A DNA stretch of 64,000 nt from positions 25,194-89,193 of the forward strand of contig CALJHE010000001.1 of assembly GCA_938075675.1 (NCBI GenBank). Reading direction: 5' to 3'. Origin of the DNA: Candidatus Poseidoniaceae archaeon. Its GTDB lineage: Archaea; Thermoplasmatota; Poseidoniia; Poseidoniales; Poseidoniaceae. The notes beneath the pieces were generated by a model. The model ran no database searches and was not told where the DNA came from. It was given only the letters and a program-made list of their open reading frames with translations. Both the position numbers and the translations under genes were made by a program. Below are positions 33,459 to 43,554 of the stretch, one piece after another (position 1 is the stretch's first letter; each line of letters opens with the position of its first letter).

Positions 33459-34139
33459 TCACCGTGCGTGGCCTGGAGGCATGTTTGGTTCTTCAGGACC
33501 CTCTGGGTGAGGGTCAGGATGTGGGTCGCTTGCAGGTGCTGCAGCCTCGACTTCACCTCTGTGAATAGCCGCTGCGCCTTTGATTGAATCAATGATTTGT
33601 TGGTATCCAGTGCATCGGCAAAGGTTGCCTTCAATTGCACAAGCAATTTCTTTATCGGTCGGCGAATCGTTTTCGTTCAGTAAAGCCTGAGCAGAGATGA
33701 GGAATCCTGGCGTACAAAAACCACACTGCGAACCTCCGTGTTCGGCAAAGCATGATTGGATTGGTGCAAGGTGTGCGCCGTCAGCGAGCCCTTCGACCGT
33801 TGTGATGACCGAGCCTTCAACCTGTCCGGCTAGGCAGAGGCAAGACAATCGAGGATTGCCATCCACCATCACGGTGCAACATCCACAGGTTCCAAGATCA
33901 CAACCTCGCTTTACCCCAAGCGTGCCGACCTTGTCGCGTAGGACATCGAGCAGAACTGCATTGGATGGAACCAAAACTTCAACTGGAGTTCCGTTGACCT
34001 GTGCAGACCAGACTTTTTTCTTCGGACTTGGTATCATTTCGATATGTTCGCTACCCACCATATTCTGTCGCCAAAGGCGACGTGGTGGCGCCCGCATATC
34101 AACATAGGGTATGCCGCTGTTGCTGAGGCAACAACTCAT
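33459..34139 (-). CDS. Molybdenum hydroxylase [2Fe-2S] subunit
   Basis: 226 residues from ATG 34139, which overlaps the upstream acyltransferase stop as ATGA; ATG 34061 gives 200 residues and a more usual N-terminus. Plant-ferredoxin-type cluster cysteines in KRGCDLGTCGCCTVMVDG plus C of LSC, and the second cluster in GGSQCGFCTPGF and GNLCRCTGY. Electron-transfer subunit of the CoxS/HcrC type. The His/Pro-rich C-terminal tail (DPHPDPHPEGPEEP) is extra. Its stop abuts the large-subunit start, so S-L-M order is kept and tightly coupled. Confidence 0.92.
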   Translation of the reverse strand: MSCCLSNSGIPYVDMRAPPRRLWRQNMVGSEHIEMIPSPKKKVWSAQVNGTPVEVLVPSNAVLLDVLRDKVGTLGVKRGCDLGTCGCCTVMVDGNPRLSCLCLAGQVEGSVITTVEGLADGAHLAPIQSCFAEHGGSQCGFCTPGFLISAQALLNENDSPTDKEIACAIEGNLCRCTGYQQIIDSIKGAAAIHRGEVEAAAPASDPHPDPHPEGPEEPNMPPGHAR

Positions 34140-35749
34140 GAATTTACAGAGGGGGCTGGAGTGGAGCGTTTCTTTACCGAGACGACATCATCACTGCCGG
34201 TTGGAGGGTCTACCCAATCTGGATCGCCGGGGAGAACAAGCCCTTCGCCTAAACCGACCAATCGCCCGGCTAACTGCCTTTGTTGTTTAACGAGTAAATC
34301 CCAATTGTATTCATCGTCCTTCCACGCCTTCCATCTTCTCATCGCCCTTGAACTGATCACCAATCGAGCGTACAATCGCAAGTGCAGTTTGGCAGATGCC
34401 GGCCACCATATGAACAGGAGAGAGAAAACCAGTAGAGGCGGAAGGAATGTTAGCAGTTCCAACAACCAATGCTTGACCAAAATCTCATTCACTGGACTTG
34501 CAGTCGCAAGCAGCATCCATGTGAGAGCAGCAGATGCTATGATCCACCAGAGGGGGAAGAAAATAACCGCAGTCAGTACTTTGAGAGTTCCAATGATGGA
34601 TTGGTCAGCACCTCGTTTTTTCATGAGTTTTACCGCTGTAGCGTTGCCTCGATAGGGAACGAGATTGCCAAAAACTGCACTCCAAGTAATGAGTCCAAGC
34701 ATCCAAACGCCTGCCCAAAGCCATGAAAACATCACTTTGGCAGAATCCTTACGAGTGAGGTTCTCCGGTCGTGCATCGACATCAATTGGAGTAATGTTGC
34801 GTTCTTCCAACTGTTCGAAATGATGTTCGCAATCTTCAACCAATTTTCCGGTAAGAGATGGGTCGTGTTCAGCAAGATATTCCCATCCTGCACGAACTCT
34901 TCGCGCTCCCATCACCGATTCTGCATAACTCGGTTTGATTAATTTTCCACCGCTCTGGCGGGCTTTTTCAGCATAAGCCAAACTCCTTGCTTTCCAAATC
35001 AGCGTACGCTCCCTCCATGTCGTCTTTGACAGGCTAGCACGATTCAACTCCACACCGATTAAACTGGTGACCTCAGAGACCCATTCTCTATCCATTTCAT
35101 CCTGTTCCTCAGGATTCTCAACCAAATCTGGAATGGGTGCGAATTTCATAATCCGTTCAACAATGACTGCTGCCCTCTCACGGAAAGTGTGTGATTCCGA
35201 GTAATGCAGCCCAATGGGCACGAGTTGAGGTTCAGCTTGGCCTTCTACCAGTGCTTTTCTTCGTGCAGCAAGTAAAATTCGTGCAGCGCCTGAACGAGCG
35301 CGCTTCACTGAAGATTCTGTGTGCGTTGTGCCCTCCGGGAAAATAATCAGACGACCTCCATCAGCTACAACTGAAGCCACATTGTCCAACTGATCTCGGT
35401 TACGGGCTTTGGCACCTTCCACATCGTCTGAATCCTGCGCCCTTTCGATAGGAACTGCTCCTGCGCCTCGGATGAGGCGTCCAAGGAGTGGAATCTTGAA
35501 CAGCGTATGCTTTGCAATCATTGAAAGTCGTCCAGGGAGCGATGCATGCATGAGCATAGGGTCAATGAGGCCACTGGGATGCCATGCGATGAAAATGATA
35601 CCACCTTCCTGAGGAAGATTTTCGTCATCGACAATGTTGATTTCTCGGAACCAAATACTGACAAGCGACCTCGACATACGGCGAACCCAGCGATAGATTC
35701 TGTTGATGCGTGGATGACCATCACCTTGTGGGTCTTTCGGCCAGCGCAT
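34136..35749 (-). CDS. PlsC-type 1-acyl-glycerol-3-phosphate acyltransferase family protein
   Basis: 537 residues. N-terminal acyltransferase domain with AWHPSGLIDPML (catalytic His and Asp), IPLLGRLIRGAGAVPIER, and FPEGTTH, then about 200 charged residues and three or four C-terminal membrane helices (e.g. LWAGVWMLGLITWSAVF, AVIFFPLWWIIASAAL). PlsC transfers fatty acyl groups to glycerol-3-phosphate lipids, a bacterial trait unexpected in archaea. The C-terminal half is not part of standard PlsC. It is translationally coupled to the molybdenum hydroxylase small subunit, with no functional link known to me. Confidence 0.82.
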   Translation of the reverse strand: MRWPKDPQGDGHPRINRIYRWVRRMSRSLVSIWFREINIVDDENLPQEGGIIFIAWHPSGLIDPMLMHASLPGRLSMIAKHTLFKIPLLGRLIRGAGAVPIERAQDSDDVEGAKARNRDQLDNVASVVADGGRLIIFPEGTTHTESSVKRARSGAARILLAARRKALVEGQAEPQLVPIGLHYSESHTFRERAAVIVERIMKFAPIPDLVENPEEQDEMDREWVSEVTSLIGVELNRASLSKTTWRERTLIWKARSLAYAEKARQSGGKLIKPSYAESVMGARRVRAGWEYLAEHDPSLTGKLVEDCEHHFEQLEERNITPIDVDARPENLTRKDSAKVMFSWLWAGVWMLGLITWSAVFGNLVPYRGNATAVKLMKKRGADQSIIGTLKVLTAVIFFPLWWIIASAALTWMLLATASPVNEILVKHWLLELLTFLPPLLVFSLLFIWWPASAKLHLRLYARLVISSRAMRRWKAWKDDEYNWDLLVKQQRQLAGRLVGLGEGLVLPGDPDWVDPPTGSDDVVSVKKRSTPAPSVNS

Positions 35750-35807
35750 GCACCAATCACATCGTTCTATCTTTTGAGTTCATCTCCGGCTTGAACGGAA
35801 ATTATCG

Positions 35808-37820
35808 CTATAATGATTTTTCTTCATCATCGACTTGTTGAGAGATAACATCACTCATCTCTTGGTCACCAAGTGTATTGAAATCAATACCTGCAAGCGT
35901 GCCTTCCTCCTTGTTGGTGATGACGTTAATCACGAGAAGAACAATGAGGAAAAGAACGATGAATGCCCCTACACCGAGAAGCATTGAGGTGCTGGAGACA
36001 CCATTCTCTCCAGATTTTGTCTCAAACGCTGATGCAGTGTCCATGAGCATGATGTTCGCTGTAATCAGTGGAGAGGACGTGTGTCCGCCTGAATCGTTTG
36101 CTTTGATGCCACGGATTGAAATCGTATGGTTTCCTTCCAAATCGATTCCGGGAAGGTGTTCCAGTTGGTGGATAATATCGATTGCAGTTAATGTTCCGGA
36201 TGTATCGCCGTGGTCAAAACTGTGAATGTTAGTCCAATCATCACGCAGATGGTTGCTGCGCCATTGGACGGTGTCCACATCGCCTGTTGCGGAGTAGGAA
36301 AGAAGTTCATCAGGGAACATGTGAATTCGGCTATCTGCGCCGGTTTCAGTCAAAAGAAGGACTTCCATTGACGAATCATAGGCGTAATCCCGTTCTGCAG
36401 CTTCATAAACTGCTTCAAGAGCACGAACTTCACCATGGCCGTAAACATTGTTTTGCCGGTTCTTGGTCACCAAGTGTTGAGCATCGTTGTCATCGCATCC
36501 GTCAATCCCGGCTGCATCTCCCATGTAGGTGCATGCGCGGTACTCTGCAGTTTCTTGCATAATGTTACGCACTTCGAACGGCGTTAGGTCTGGGTTCGCT
36601 TGAAGCATCAAAGCAGCAACACCTGCTGCACCCGGGGTCGCCATTGAAGTGCCGGACATATCGGTATACTGGTCTCCTGAGTTAAATTGAACAGACATGA
36701 CATTTGAACCGACGTAAGCCACGTTAGGTTTGACACGGTTTTCTTCAGTAGGGCCTTGACTCGAATAGATAGCGATACTGGAATCCTTGTCAAGTGCTCC
36801 AACGGTAATTGCATCTTCTGCGCTACCTGGAGTACCGATTGTTCCGCGCCCTGCAGAGTTTCCAGCAGCGATAAACAGTGCAATGTCGTTGTAGACCATT
36901 TCGTTGGCCATTCGGTTCACACTGTCTTCTTCAGACGAAGTCCATTCGATGAGTCCGAAACCACCGAGAGACATGGAGGCTGCTCGAATGTTGTACTCAT
37001 AGCGATGGTCAACGGTCCATTCCATGCCTGCCATTACGGTAGCAAATGAACCGGATCCTGCTGCATCTAGAACTTTTACGCCCACGAGGAAAGCTTGTGG
37101 AGCCATACCGATGTGGTCATAATTTGGCGCACCGGTTCCCGCAGTTGTTCCAGCACAGTGAGAGCCGTGTCCTTGGTCGTCGTAAGGGAAGACTTCAGTG
37201 CCGTTGACAAGGCCGGGATTGTTAACCGGGTCATAGAAAGCGATGACTTTAGGATCGTTGGTAGCAGGGTCATCATCCAAGTCATCGAGACTTGTGTGAG
37301 CGCCGTCAATGCCGGTGTCAATGATTGCCACTGTTGTGCCTGAGCCATCGTATCCAGTGTCTGCCCAAACGGTGTCTACACCGTGAAGAACTGCTGCATC
37401 GCCGTTGGTAACTGAGAGAAGTCCGTCGAGTTCGAGCATAACAACTCCGGGAAGAATGGAGGCGTCAAGGATTCGGTCAACTGGGACTCGTCCTGCCAGC
37501 GCGTCGATTCGGTCGAGAGTCCATTGATGCGTGTATCCGATTTCGCGCTCAAGCATTGCGATTTCTTCATTTCCAGGAGTATGGTCAAAATCGATAATGA
37601 GGGGTAGAGTATTCTGCTCATCAAGGAAATACGGGCTGTCCTTGTGTACCTCGATCATATCACCGATACCGTTTCCGTTTCGGTCAACCGTGGTTTCAAC
37701 CCACCATCCTTCTTCGTCGGATTGTTCTGATGTTTCGGAAACGGGTACAGCCATAGCCAGTGTAGGCAGGACCATGATGCTCAAACAGAGGAAAGTAATT
37801 GCTTTTCGAGTCGCAGACAT
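35808..37820 (-). CDS. Secreted subtilisin-like serine protease, membrane anchored
   Basis: 670 residues. Signal peptide (TFLCLSIMVLPTLAMA), an inhibitor-like prodomain with EEIAMLEREIGYTHQW, then an S8 catalytic domain: Asp in VAIIDTGIDGAHTSL, His in DQGHGSHCAGTTAG, Ser in SGTSMATPGAAGVAALML. Just after the signal peptide a Ca-loop-like D46-x-N-x-N-G-x-G-D-x-x-E57 is present, like thrombospondin type-3 repeats. A C-terminal domain ends in one transmembrane helix (LLGVGAFIVLFLIVLLVINVI). It probably degrades extracellular protein while tethered to the cell, supporting a protein-degrading lifestyle. ATG 37820 is preceded by GGTGA. Confidence 0.93.
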   Translation of the reverse strand: MSATRKAITFLCLSIMVLPTLAMAVPVSETSEQSDEEGWWVETTVDRNGNGIGDMIEVHKDSPYFLDEQNTLPLIIDFDHTPGNEEIAMLEREIGYTHQWTLDRIDALAGRVPVDRILDASILPGVVMLELDGLLSVTNGDAAVLHGVDTVWADTGYDGSGTTVAIIDTGIDGAHTSLDDLDDDPATNDPKVIAFYDPVNNPGLVNGTEVFPYDDQGHGSHCAGTTAGTGAPNYDHIGMAPQAFLVGVKVLDAAGSGSFATVMAGMEWTVDHRYEYNIRAASMSLGGFGLIEWTSSEEDSVNRMANEMVYNDIALFIAAGNSAGRGTIGTPGSAEDAITVGALDKDSSIAIYSSQGPTEENRVKPNVAYVGSNVMSVQFNSGDQYTDMSGTSMATPGAAGVAALMLQANPDLTPFEVRNIMQETAEYRACTYMGDAAGIDGCDDNDAQHLVTKNRQNNVYGHGEVRALEAVYEAAERDYAYDSSMEVLLLTETGADSRIHMFPDELLSYSATGDVDTVQWRSNHLRDDWTNIHSFDHGDTSGTLTAIDIIHQLEHLPGIDLEGNHTISIRGIKANDSGGHTSSPLITANIMLMDTASAFETKSGENGVSSTSMLLGVGAFIVLFLIVLLVINVITNKEEGTLAGIDFNTLGDQEMSDVISQQVDDEEKSL

Positions 37821-37913
37821 TTCTTCACCGTCTTAGCCCAAACCTCTACGACATTTGAACCCATTGAAAGACAGTGTACTGTATTGCGTACGAAAATAAA
37901 GTCCCTGAACTCC

Positions 37914-37920
37914 AATATAG
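37914..37920 (+). promoter_or_regulatory. Possible TATA element before giant membrane protein
   Basis: AATATAG about 60 nt before ATG 37977, giving a leader of some 35 nt. A second candidate is TTTGAA at 37952-37957, which would give a leaderless transcript. I cannot decide between them. Confidence 0.3.
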
Positions 37921-37976
37921 CCCAAAAATACGGGTCAACTCTTAAGTGAGGTTTGAATGAATCAATTTCGATTGTC

Positions 37977-40900
37977 ATGCCTGCTCCTCGACGTTCCGCT
38001 CCACGACGTACCGCTCCTGCACCCGCTGTTGGGTTGCTCGAAAAAACAACAGTTCCGTCATCGAGCGGGATGATTTACAACGATACTTCGCTAGTTGAAC
38101 AACCAATGGTTATACGAAGCCCAGGCAATCCTATTGATTCAACAAGCAGGGACTTAATGAAATTCTCTCAACTTATCATGATGGGTATTGCCCTTGCTGC
38201 GATATGGGGTGGTTTGTTCAGCATCGCCTTTGCCGAGGATGCGTCAAACGATGATTTCCTCATATTGTTCTTGGGGGGATTTCTATCAGCAGGGATTGCC
38301 ATTGGATGGATTGCGGCCCAAAGTAAGAAGAACGACTATGTCCTCTATGAAGTTCAAGATTACATGCTTGGCATAGGCCTCTTCTTTGCCACTATTGGAA
38401 CCGTTTGGGGCTCTCGATGGTTGATAGGATTCGTAACTGGAGAGGGATGGACTGAAATCTTTGGTACCGCTGCTGATTTTAATTCTGGCGTGTTGATTGA
38501 TGCTACTACTGGCGAAGAAGTCGAATGGCACCCGAATGCGAAGGCCATCTATGTGCAAACAGCAGCACTCCTAGCCCTCATCTTTGCTGAACTTCAACTC
38601 TTCAAGCGTTTCAAAGGAGCGACTGGATTTGGTAGGGCTGTCTCCGCATACGCTCCTATTCTCGTGTTGGTCGCTGCTGGGATGGGGCCATGGATGCGGT
38701 GGACTGACAATGTCATTTCTTACGAAATGGGCATATCGCTCATTTTGCTCTGTTTTGCTTCAATGGAACTGGCGCTGCGCTCCAACAAAGCGCTGAATTT
38801 CGTGGTCGTAGCAGTGGTCTCTGGACTTACTCCAATTCTGTTTGAAGTCTTCAACACAAACGCAGAAGTTGGCGGAGAAGGTGGCGCATTGTCTCTTCTC
38901 GTCTTCATTATTGCGCTTCAAGGCTACTACGCTTCACGGCAAGAGTTGCGCTCTGAATTAATTCAAAAGGCATCAGTCGTCTTGGTAGGTGAAATTGTAT
39001 TTGCAATGTTCATTGCTCGAACTCAGGATCTTAACCTTCACCTTGGTCCAGTTAAATCTGCAGAACTTGGCATAGACCATCTCTTTGGTTTGAGCGTCGC
39101 ACTGTGGATTGCTGTTCTCGCCTTTTACTTCCCTGCAGTACAACAACGCAGAGTTCCATGGATGCCAATTGGCCTAGCAGCAGCCTTGGTCGTATTACCA
39201 AATGACGGTAGTGTGATTCCATGGGCAATATCTTTGTTGATGATTCCATACATGCTCTTCATCGCAAAAGCAACACGTCGATGGGTGGCAGATTATACAT
39301 TCGCAATGCTCGCTGTTGCTTACTTCTTGACCGATTTAATAGCGAACATCGAGAACATTCCACTCTCTGGGACTTTTGGATACGATGGGATGCAGGTCAT
39401 CATACCCGTCGCACTGTTCATCATATCTGAATACGCTCGACGAACAGACAAAATATCTTCTTGGACACATCTTGTTATGCTTGCTGCTCTTGTCCTCTCA
39501 AGAACGATCATACAAGCTGAAGATTGGTTTATGCCTTGGATCTTTATCGGCTATCTGATATATCTCGCTCGGGATTCGTTCTCGAACTTATCCGAAGAAA
39601 GTGAATGGAAAGAGAAGATGCAGGCCACTCTCGTCGTGATTATTGCCAATGCTTCAATGATACTGCTCGCAGTCCTCGACAGGCTTGACTTGCCACAATT
39701 CCTTGACAGTGATGCGCTACCTGAGTACTTTAACTATCAAATTTTTATTCTCGGAATTATCGGATACCTCGCACTCTATAAGGCCCGAACTATAGAATTG
39801 GACGCAGGTCTTTTGTTCAACTGGACCAAGCGTTTAGCAAGCAAGGCACCGATGTACAATCCTGAAACAAACACATGGACAACACCTGACCAAGAGACTG
39901 AACAGGAAGTTGCAAATTGGCAAGAGATGAACAGTTGGAGTCAACTCACCCGTATTTCGCTTATTGTTCCTTTCTTTATGATGAGCTTTAGTATTGTCAC
40001 AATGTCCGATCCGTGGAATGGTTTTGATACCGATGGTTCTCAATCACTGGTCATGTATCCATGGATTTTGATGCTCTTAGCACCTGTTTACGGATTGGTC
40101 CATGAAATTCGTGGAATGGAAATCATCTCCTCTACAGTCCGTTCAGCAGGCGTTTGGGTGTTATTTGCCATAACGGTTCCAGTATCAATTAGTTTCAATG
40201 TTGTTCGAAGTGAGATGCTCCAAATCGAAAAATATGTCGATACTGCAATCATGCCAGTACCAATACTTCTCGACCTCATTCTCCTCAGTGCTCCGCTGTA
40301 TGTTAACAGCCTCATCGCAAAACGTGGAATTGACACAGAACACTTGTCTGAAAACGCAGACCGTTGGGCAATGCTCGGTTTGATTGCGTTTGCGTGCCTT
40401 GACACATCCGGTGGATTGTTGTTGATTTCTATGCTCGGTCTTGTGACTGTGCGAAGTGTCCGACACCGACATGTCTTCCCATTGCTGCTCTCTCCAGCTG
40501 TGTTCATTCTCTTGCAATCAACCTGGTTGAATTACGCAGGAATCGCTCGAACATTGTTTGAATCAGCCGGTACGCTCTCCTACGACTTCACCGAAGACGG
40601 TTTCCTCGGCCTACCGCGGATTGGAGGACTCATTATCGCAGGCCAAATGTTGTACGCCATCATCATGGACAGTCGAATGGTGAAAAACAGTTCATCGAAC
40701 CGTGAACCAATACCATGGTACGGTTTGTGGGGATGGGCACTGGTAGGAGTTCTAGCCGCATCATCAAGCATAGGTTGGATACCTGCAATCTTCTTCGCTT
40801 ATCTCATGATAAACGCCTGGCTTTCGGGAACACTGAACTCGTTGCCTGTGCTTCACTTGGGATTCTTGATCAGTCTAATTGTTGGAATGGCTGTGGAAGA

Positions 40901-42104
40901 GGTCGCTGATACCTGGGCTTTGGCCTTCTCGTGGAGCGCTTTAATCACTGGATTCGTAGCACTTGGATTCAGTGCAATGGGCAGCAATGGAATTCTATTC
41001 AAGAACGTTCCAGAAGCCCGAGAAGAATTCTACACTGACCAGAAGAAATCAGAGATCATAAATACACTCTACATCGCCACTTACGTTCTGTTCTTGGTAA
41101 GCTACGAAGCGTTCAACGGAATTGGTACCATGTTCGGTGCAATTATTCTCACTCGTGACATCGTTACCAAAGGTTACACAAATGCAGTTTTCTTTGTCCC
41201 GGCGATTCACGCACTTGCATTGATGAACTTACTTGTTCAGACCGAGTTCGATATAATCCAAGAGGGCATACTACTCGGTTCAGTTCTCCTCATCGAAGGA
41301 CTGATTGTATCTTGGCTTTCCTTGCAAAACGACAGAGTGTACGATTTCAAGTTCTTTGAATGGGAAAACGATGATGCGTTCCTCGACTTCATTGACCGAC
41401 TCGGAATCGCTGGAGTTTTGTTTTCATTGTCTGGAATCTATTTCATATTCGCTGATTTCAATCAAACAACGGTTGGATGGCTGTTGGCAACAGCAGTACT
41501 CATGGCAGTCGGCATTCAAGGGTACTCGCCCGAAAATGATGCGCGCTGGCGCCGCATAATCGGTGGCTACGGCTCAATATTTGCTTTCATCGGCTTCAGC
41601 AGCGGAATTGAAAGCAATACCATGCAATCCCTCTCCTGGATTGGAGTGGGACTCATTGCATTGGGATGGGGATTCATGATGATGCAACGACTCGAAAATG
41701 ATGAACAAATCTATCACAGTTCAGAAGAGGAGATACCTGAAGGCTTGGCAACAAACGAAGCGGTTCTCATTGCGGAGGAATCAATTGAGATACCTGAACC
41801 AGTTTTCGAAGCGAAAGAGGAAGAGTCTGTCGAAGATGAAGAAGACTTTGATGAATCAAATGAACAAGTACTTCCTGAACCTGTACTCAAGAAAACAACC
41901 TCAAAGACCATTCCTAAGCCTGTCGTCGAACAATACGTACTTCCAGCTGCCATCGATACTGGATTAGGATTTGAGATTCGGCTGCCACCCGGGAAACTTG
42001 AAGCAATTGTGAAATCGATTCGCTCGACTCCTCATGAGGGTTACAAACCGATTGTTGGCATGCATGAGAATGGAAAAATCGTCATTGATTGGGTTGAAGT
42101 TTAA
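37977..42104 (+). CDS. Giant polytopic membrane protein, unknown
   Basis: 1375 residues from ATG 37977 (in-frame TTG 37953 possible). A basic Pro/Arg/Ala N-terminus, then about 35 hydrophobic helices spanning residues 60-1220 with only short loops, an acidic Glu-rich linker (EEESVEDEEDFDESNEQ), and a C-terminal cytoplasmic segment ending MHENGKIVIDWVEV. No transporter, polymerase or glycosyltransferase motif recognised; the many-helix layout recalls DUF2339-like membrane proteins but I do not see a defining motif. It is flanked by two subtilases, one divergent and one convergent. Its length and helix count suggest envelope polymer synthesis or export, as an open guess. Confidence 0.7.
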   Translation: MPAPRRSAPRRTAPAPAVGLLEKTTVPSSSGMIYNDTSLVEQPMVIRSPGNPIDSTSRDLMKFSQLIMMGIALAAIWGGLFSIAFAEDASNDDFLILFLGGFLSAGIAIGWIAAQSKKNDYVLYEVQDYMLGIGLFFATIGTVWGSRWLIGFVTGEGWTEIFGTAADFNSGVLIDATTGEEVEWHPNAKAIYVQTAALLALIFAELQLFKRFKGATGFGRAVSAYAPILVLVAAGMGPWMRWTDNVISYEMGISLILLCFASMELALRSNKALNFVVVAVVSGLTPILFEVFNTNAEVGGEGGALSLLVFIIALQGYYASRQELRSELIQKASVVLVGEIVFAMFIARTQDLNLHLGPVKSAELGIDHLFGLSVALWIAVLAFYFPAVQQRRVPWMPIGLAAALVVLPNDGSVIPWAISLLMIPYMLFIAKATRRWVADYTFAMLAVAYFLTDLIANIENIPLSGTFGYDGMQVIIPVALFIISEYARRTDKISSWTHLVMLAALVLSRTIIQAEDWFMPWIFIGYLIYLARDSFSNLSEESEWKEKMQATLVVIIANASMILLAVLDRLDLPQFLDSDALPEYFNYQIFILGIIGYLALYKARTIELDAGLLFNWTKRLASKAPMYNPETNTWTTPDQETEQEVANWQEMNSWSQLTRISLIVPFFMMSFSIVTMSDPWNGFDTDGSQSLVMYPWILMLLAPVYGLVHEIRGMEIISSTVRSAGVWVLFAITVPVSISFNVVRSEMLQIEKYVDTAIMPVPILLDLILLSAPLYVNSLIAKRGIDTEHLSENADRWAMLGLIAFACLDTSGGLLLISMLGLVTVRSVRHRHVFPLLLSPAVFILLQSTWLNYAGIARTLFESAGTLSYDFTEDGFLGLPRIGGLIIAGQMLYAIIMDSRMVKNSSSNREPIPWYGLWGWALVGVLAASSSIGWIPAIFFAYLMINAWLSGTLNSLPVLHLGFLISLIVGMAVEEVADTWALAFSWSALITGFVALGFSAMGSNGILFKNVPEAREEFYTDQKKSEIINTLYIATYVLFLVSYEAFNGIGTMFGAIILTRDIVTKGYTNAVFFVPAIHALALMNLLVQTEFDIIQEGILLGSVLLIEGLIVSWLSLQNDRVYDFKFFEWENDDAFLDFIDRLGIAGVLFSLSGIYFIFADFNQTTVGWLLATAVLMAVGIQGYSPENDARWRRIIGGYGSIFAFIGFSSGIESNTMQSLSWIGVGLIALGWGFMMMQRLENDEQIYHSSEEEIPEGLATNEAVLIAEESIEIPEPVFEAKEEESVEDEEDFDESNEQVLPEPVLKKTTSKTIPKPVVEQYVLPAAIDTGLGFEIRLPPGKLEAIVKSIRSTPHEGYKPIVGMHENGKIVIDWVEV

Positions 42105-43484
42105 TCAATCTAATCGGCGTTCAGCACCTTGTGAACCGGTTACAGAGATGACGAAATCGGTTTGAGGAGCTGACGGGTAAGCGGACCAATAGGTTTCACG
42201 CATTTCCTGATTCGCATTCATGCATGCTACCACATCGCCGGGCCTCTGGGAGAGTTCAGCGGTCTGGTTGAGATGTGCAATAATCGGTTGGATGTTGGAG
42301 AGGTTCACCAAGCCCCATCCGGTTTGGGTGCATGGAGCAACAGGAGAGATTGGCATTGTCCCAGAGGTTGGATCCCAATCAAGGTCAGGGTACCATGCTG
42401 AACGGTTGAGGGCTTCACGGACTTGGTCATTCGAAACCTGGAACGGATTTCCATCTTCATCTGAACCGTTCACCAGCATTCCATCTCGCATTGCTGGAGA
42501 AGCACCAGAACTGTCATCATTGAACTCGGTCCGGAGTGATTCCAAAACAAACGACAGGATTCCTGCGGTCCGAGGCGTTGCGAATGAAGTTCCAGATGTC
42601 TCATGGTATCCGTCGATGTCATCGTGATTTGGAAGAACTTGAGTCCAGTCTGCTGAAATATCGGGATAAGATCCTGACATGATCTCTTTCTGGTCATCGC
42701 CCTCTTCTGCATAACCAGCAATTCCAATCGACCAAGGCGGCCCTGCTGTAGCATCTTGAATCGCAGGAGATGGACTGTTGTCTGCCGCACCGGCGTGCAT
42801 TTTTCCTTTTTCAACAACTGCAACCTCTGTCCCACGTTCAATTCCAGGCACTGGTAGAGAACCTGGTGCGCCAAAGGAAGTGGAGATTATATCGACCAAC
42901 GGTTGATTTGCTGCTGCGAGAACTGCTTCAGTGCTGAACCCCTCTACAAAGAAGATGACGGCGTTTGGGTTTGCATCTAACACGGCGCCTGTAACCGCAG
43001 AGCCGTGACCATCACTGGGGTCGTCGAGAATGAGAATATCGCTATCACCATCAGGCGATGAGCCAATAATTTTCGTACCGGGGAAGTAGACGATGTCTGA
43101 AGCATTCAGCGTATCCCAGCATGAAACTTTGTCAGCATCATAGCGTTCTTGCCAGGTACCTTCAAAGGTTAATTCACAGACTTTGTTGACACCGAGGCCG
43201 TCCAAAAGCCAGTCGGGGTAGGTCTCGTTGGTACGAAAGTGTTCATGGTAAACATTGATCCCAGTATCGATTGGAGCCACAACTGAAAAAGCCCTCCAAT
43301 CGTCGTTTGAAGACTCTGTTTCATCCGTCTGGAGGAGGTTGCTTTCGCTGCCCAAAGACAACGCAAAAAAGGAGAAAATGAGGAGAAAAGTCAGAATGCC
43401 AACTGCAATCAAGGACTTCGGTTCAATCGTTGAGGACGGAACAAGTTCCGTTGCAATCGCGTCCTCTGCTTGGGCATCCGTCAT
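42105..43484 (-). CDS. Membrane-anchored subtilisin-like protease
   Basis: 459 residues. The N-terminal transmembrane anchor (SLIAVGILTFLLIFSFFALSL) replaces a cleavable signal. S8 catalytic triad: Asp in APIDTGINVYHEHF, His in DPSDGHGSAVTGAVL, Ser in SGTSFATPRTAGILSF. No long prodomain is visible, unlike the protease at 35808. The stop codon directly abuts the stop of the convergent giant membrane protein (0 bp gap). Anchoring at the opposite end from the other subtilase suggests a different substrate or place of action. Confidence 0.88.
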   Translation of the reverse strand: MTDAQAEDAIATELVPSSTIEPKSLIAVGILTFLLIFSFFALSLGSESNLLQTDETESSNDDWRAFSVVAPIDTGINVYHEHFRTNETYPDWLLDGLGVNKVCELTFEGTWQERYDADKVSCWDTLNASDIVYFPGTKIIGSSPDGDSDILILDDPSDGHGSAVTGAVLDANPNAVIFFVEGFSTEAVLAAANQPLVDIISTSFGAPGSLPVPGIERGTEVAVVEKGKMHAGAADNSPSPAIQDATAGPPWSIGIAGYAEEGDDQKEIMSGSYPDISADWTQVLPNHDDIDGYHETSGTSFATPRTAGILSFVLESLRTEFNDDSSGASPAMRDGMLVNGSDEDGNPFQVSNDQVREALNRSAWYPDLDWDPTSGTMPISPVAPCTQTGWGLVNLSNIQPIIAHLNQTAELSQRPGDVVACMNANQEMRETYWSAYPSAPQTDFVISVTGSQGAERRLD

Positions 43485-43554
43485 AGCGTTCCCTCCAACG
43501 GGGACTTGAAGAACCCTACGCCCATTTGAAAAACTGGTTCATCTTGGGCGATTC

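Noticed and set aside
37957..38073. Short reading frame starting at ATG 37957 with GAGG upstream
   Set aside because: Out of frame with the giant membrane protein, 38 codons, no features; a leader peptide cannot be excluded but nothing supports it.
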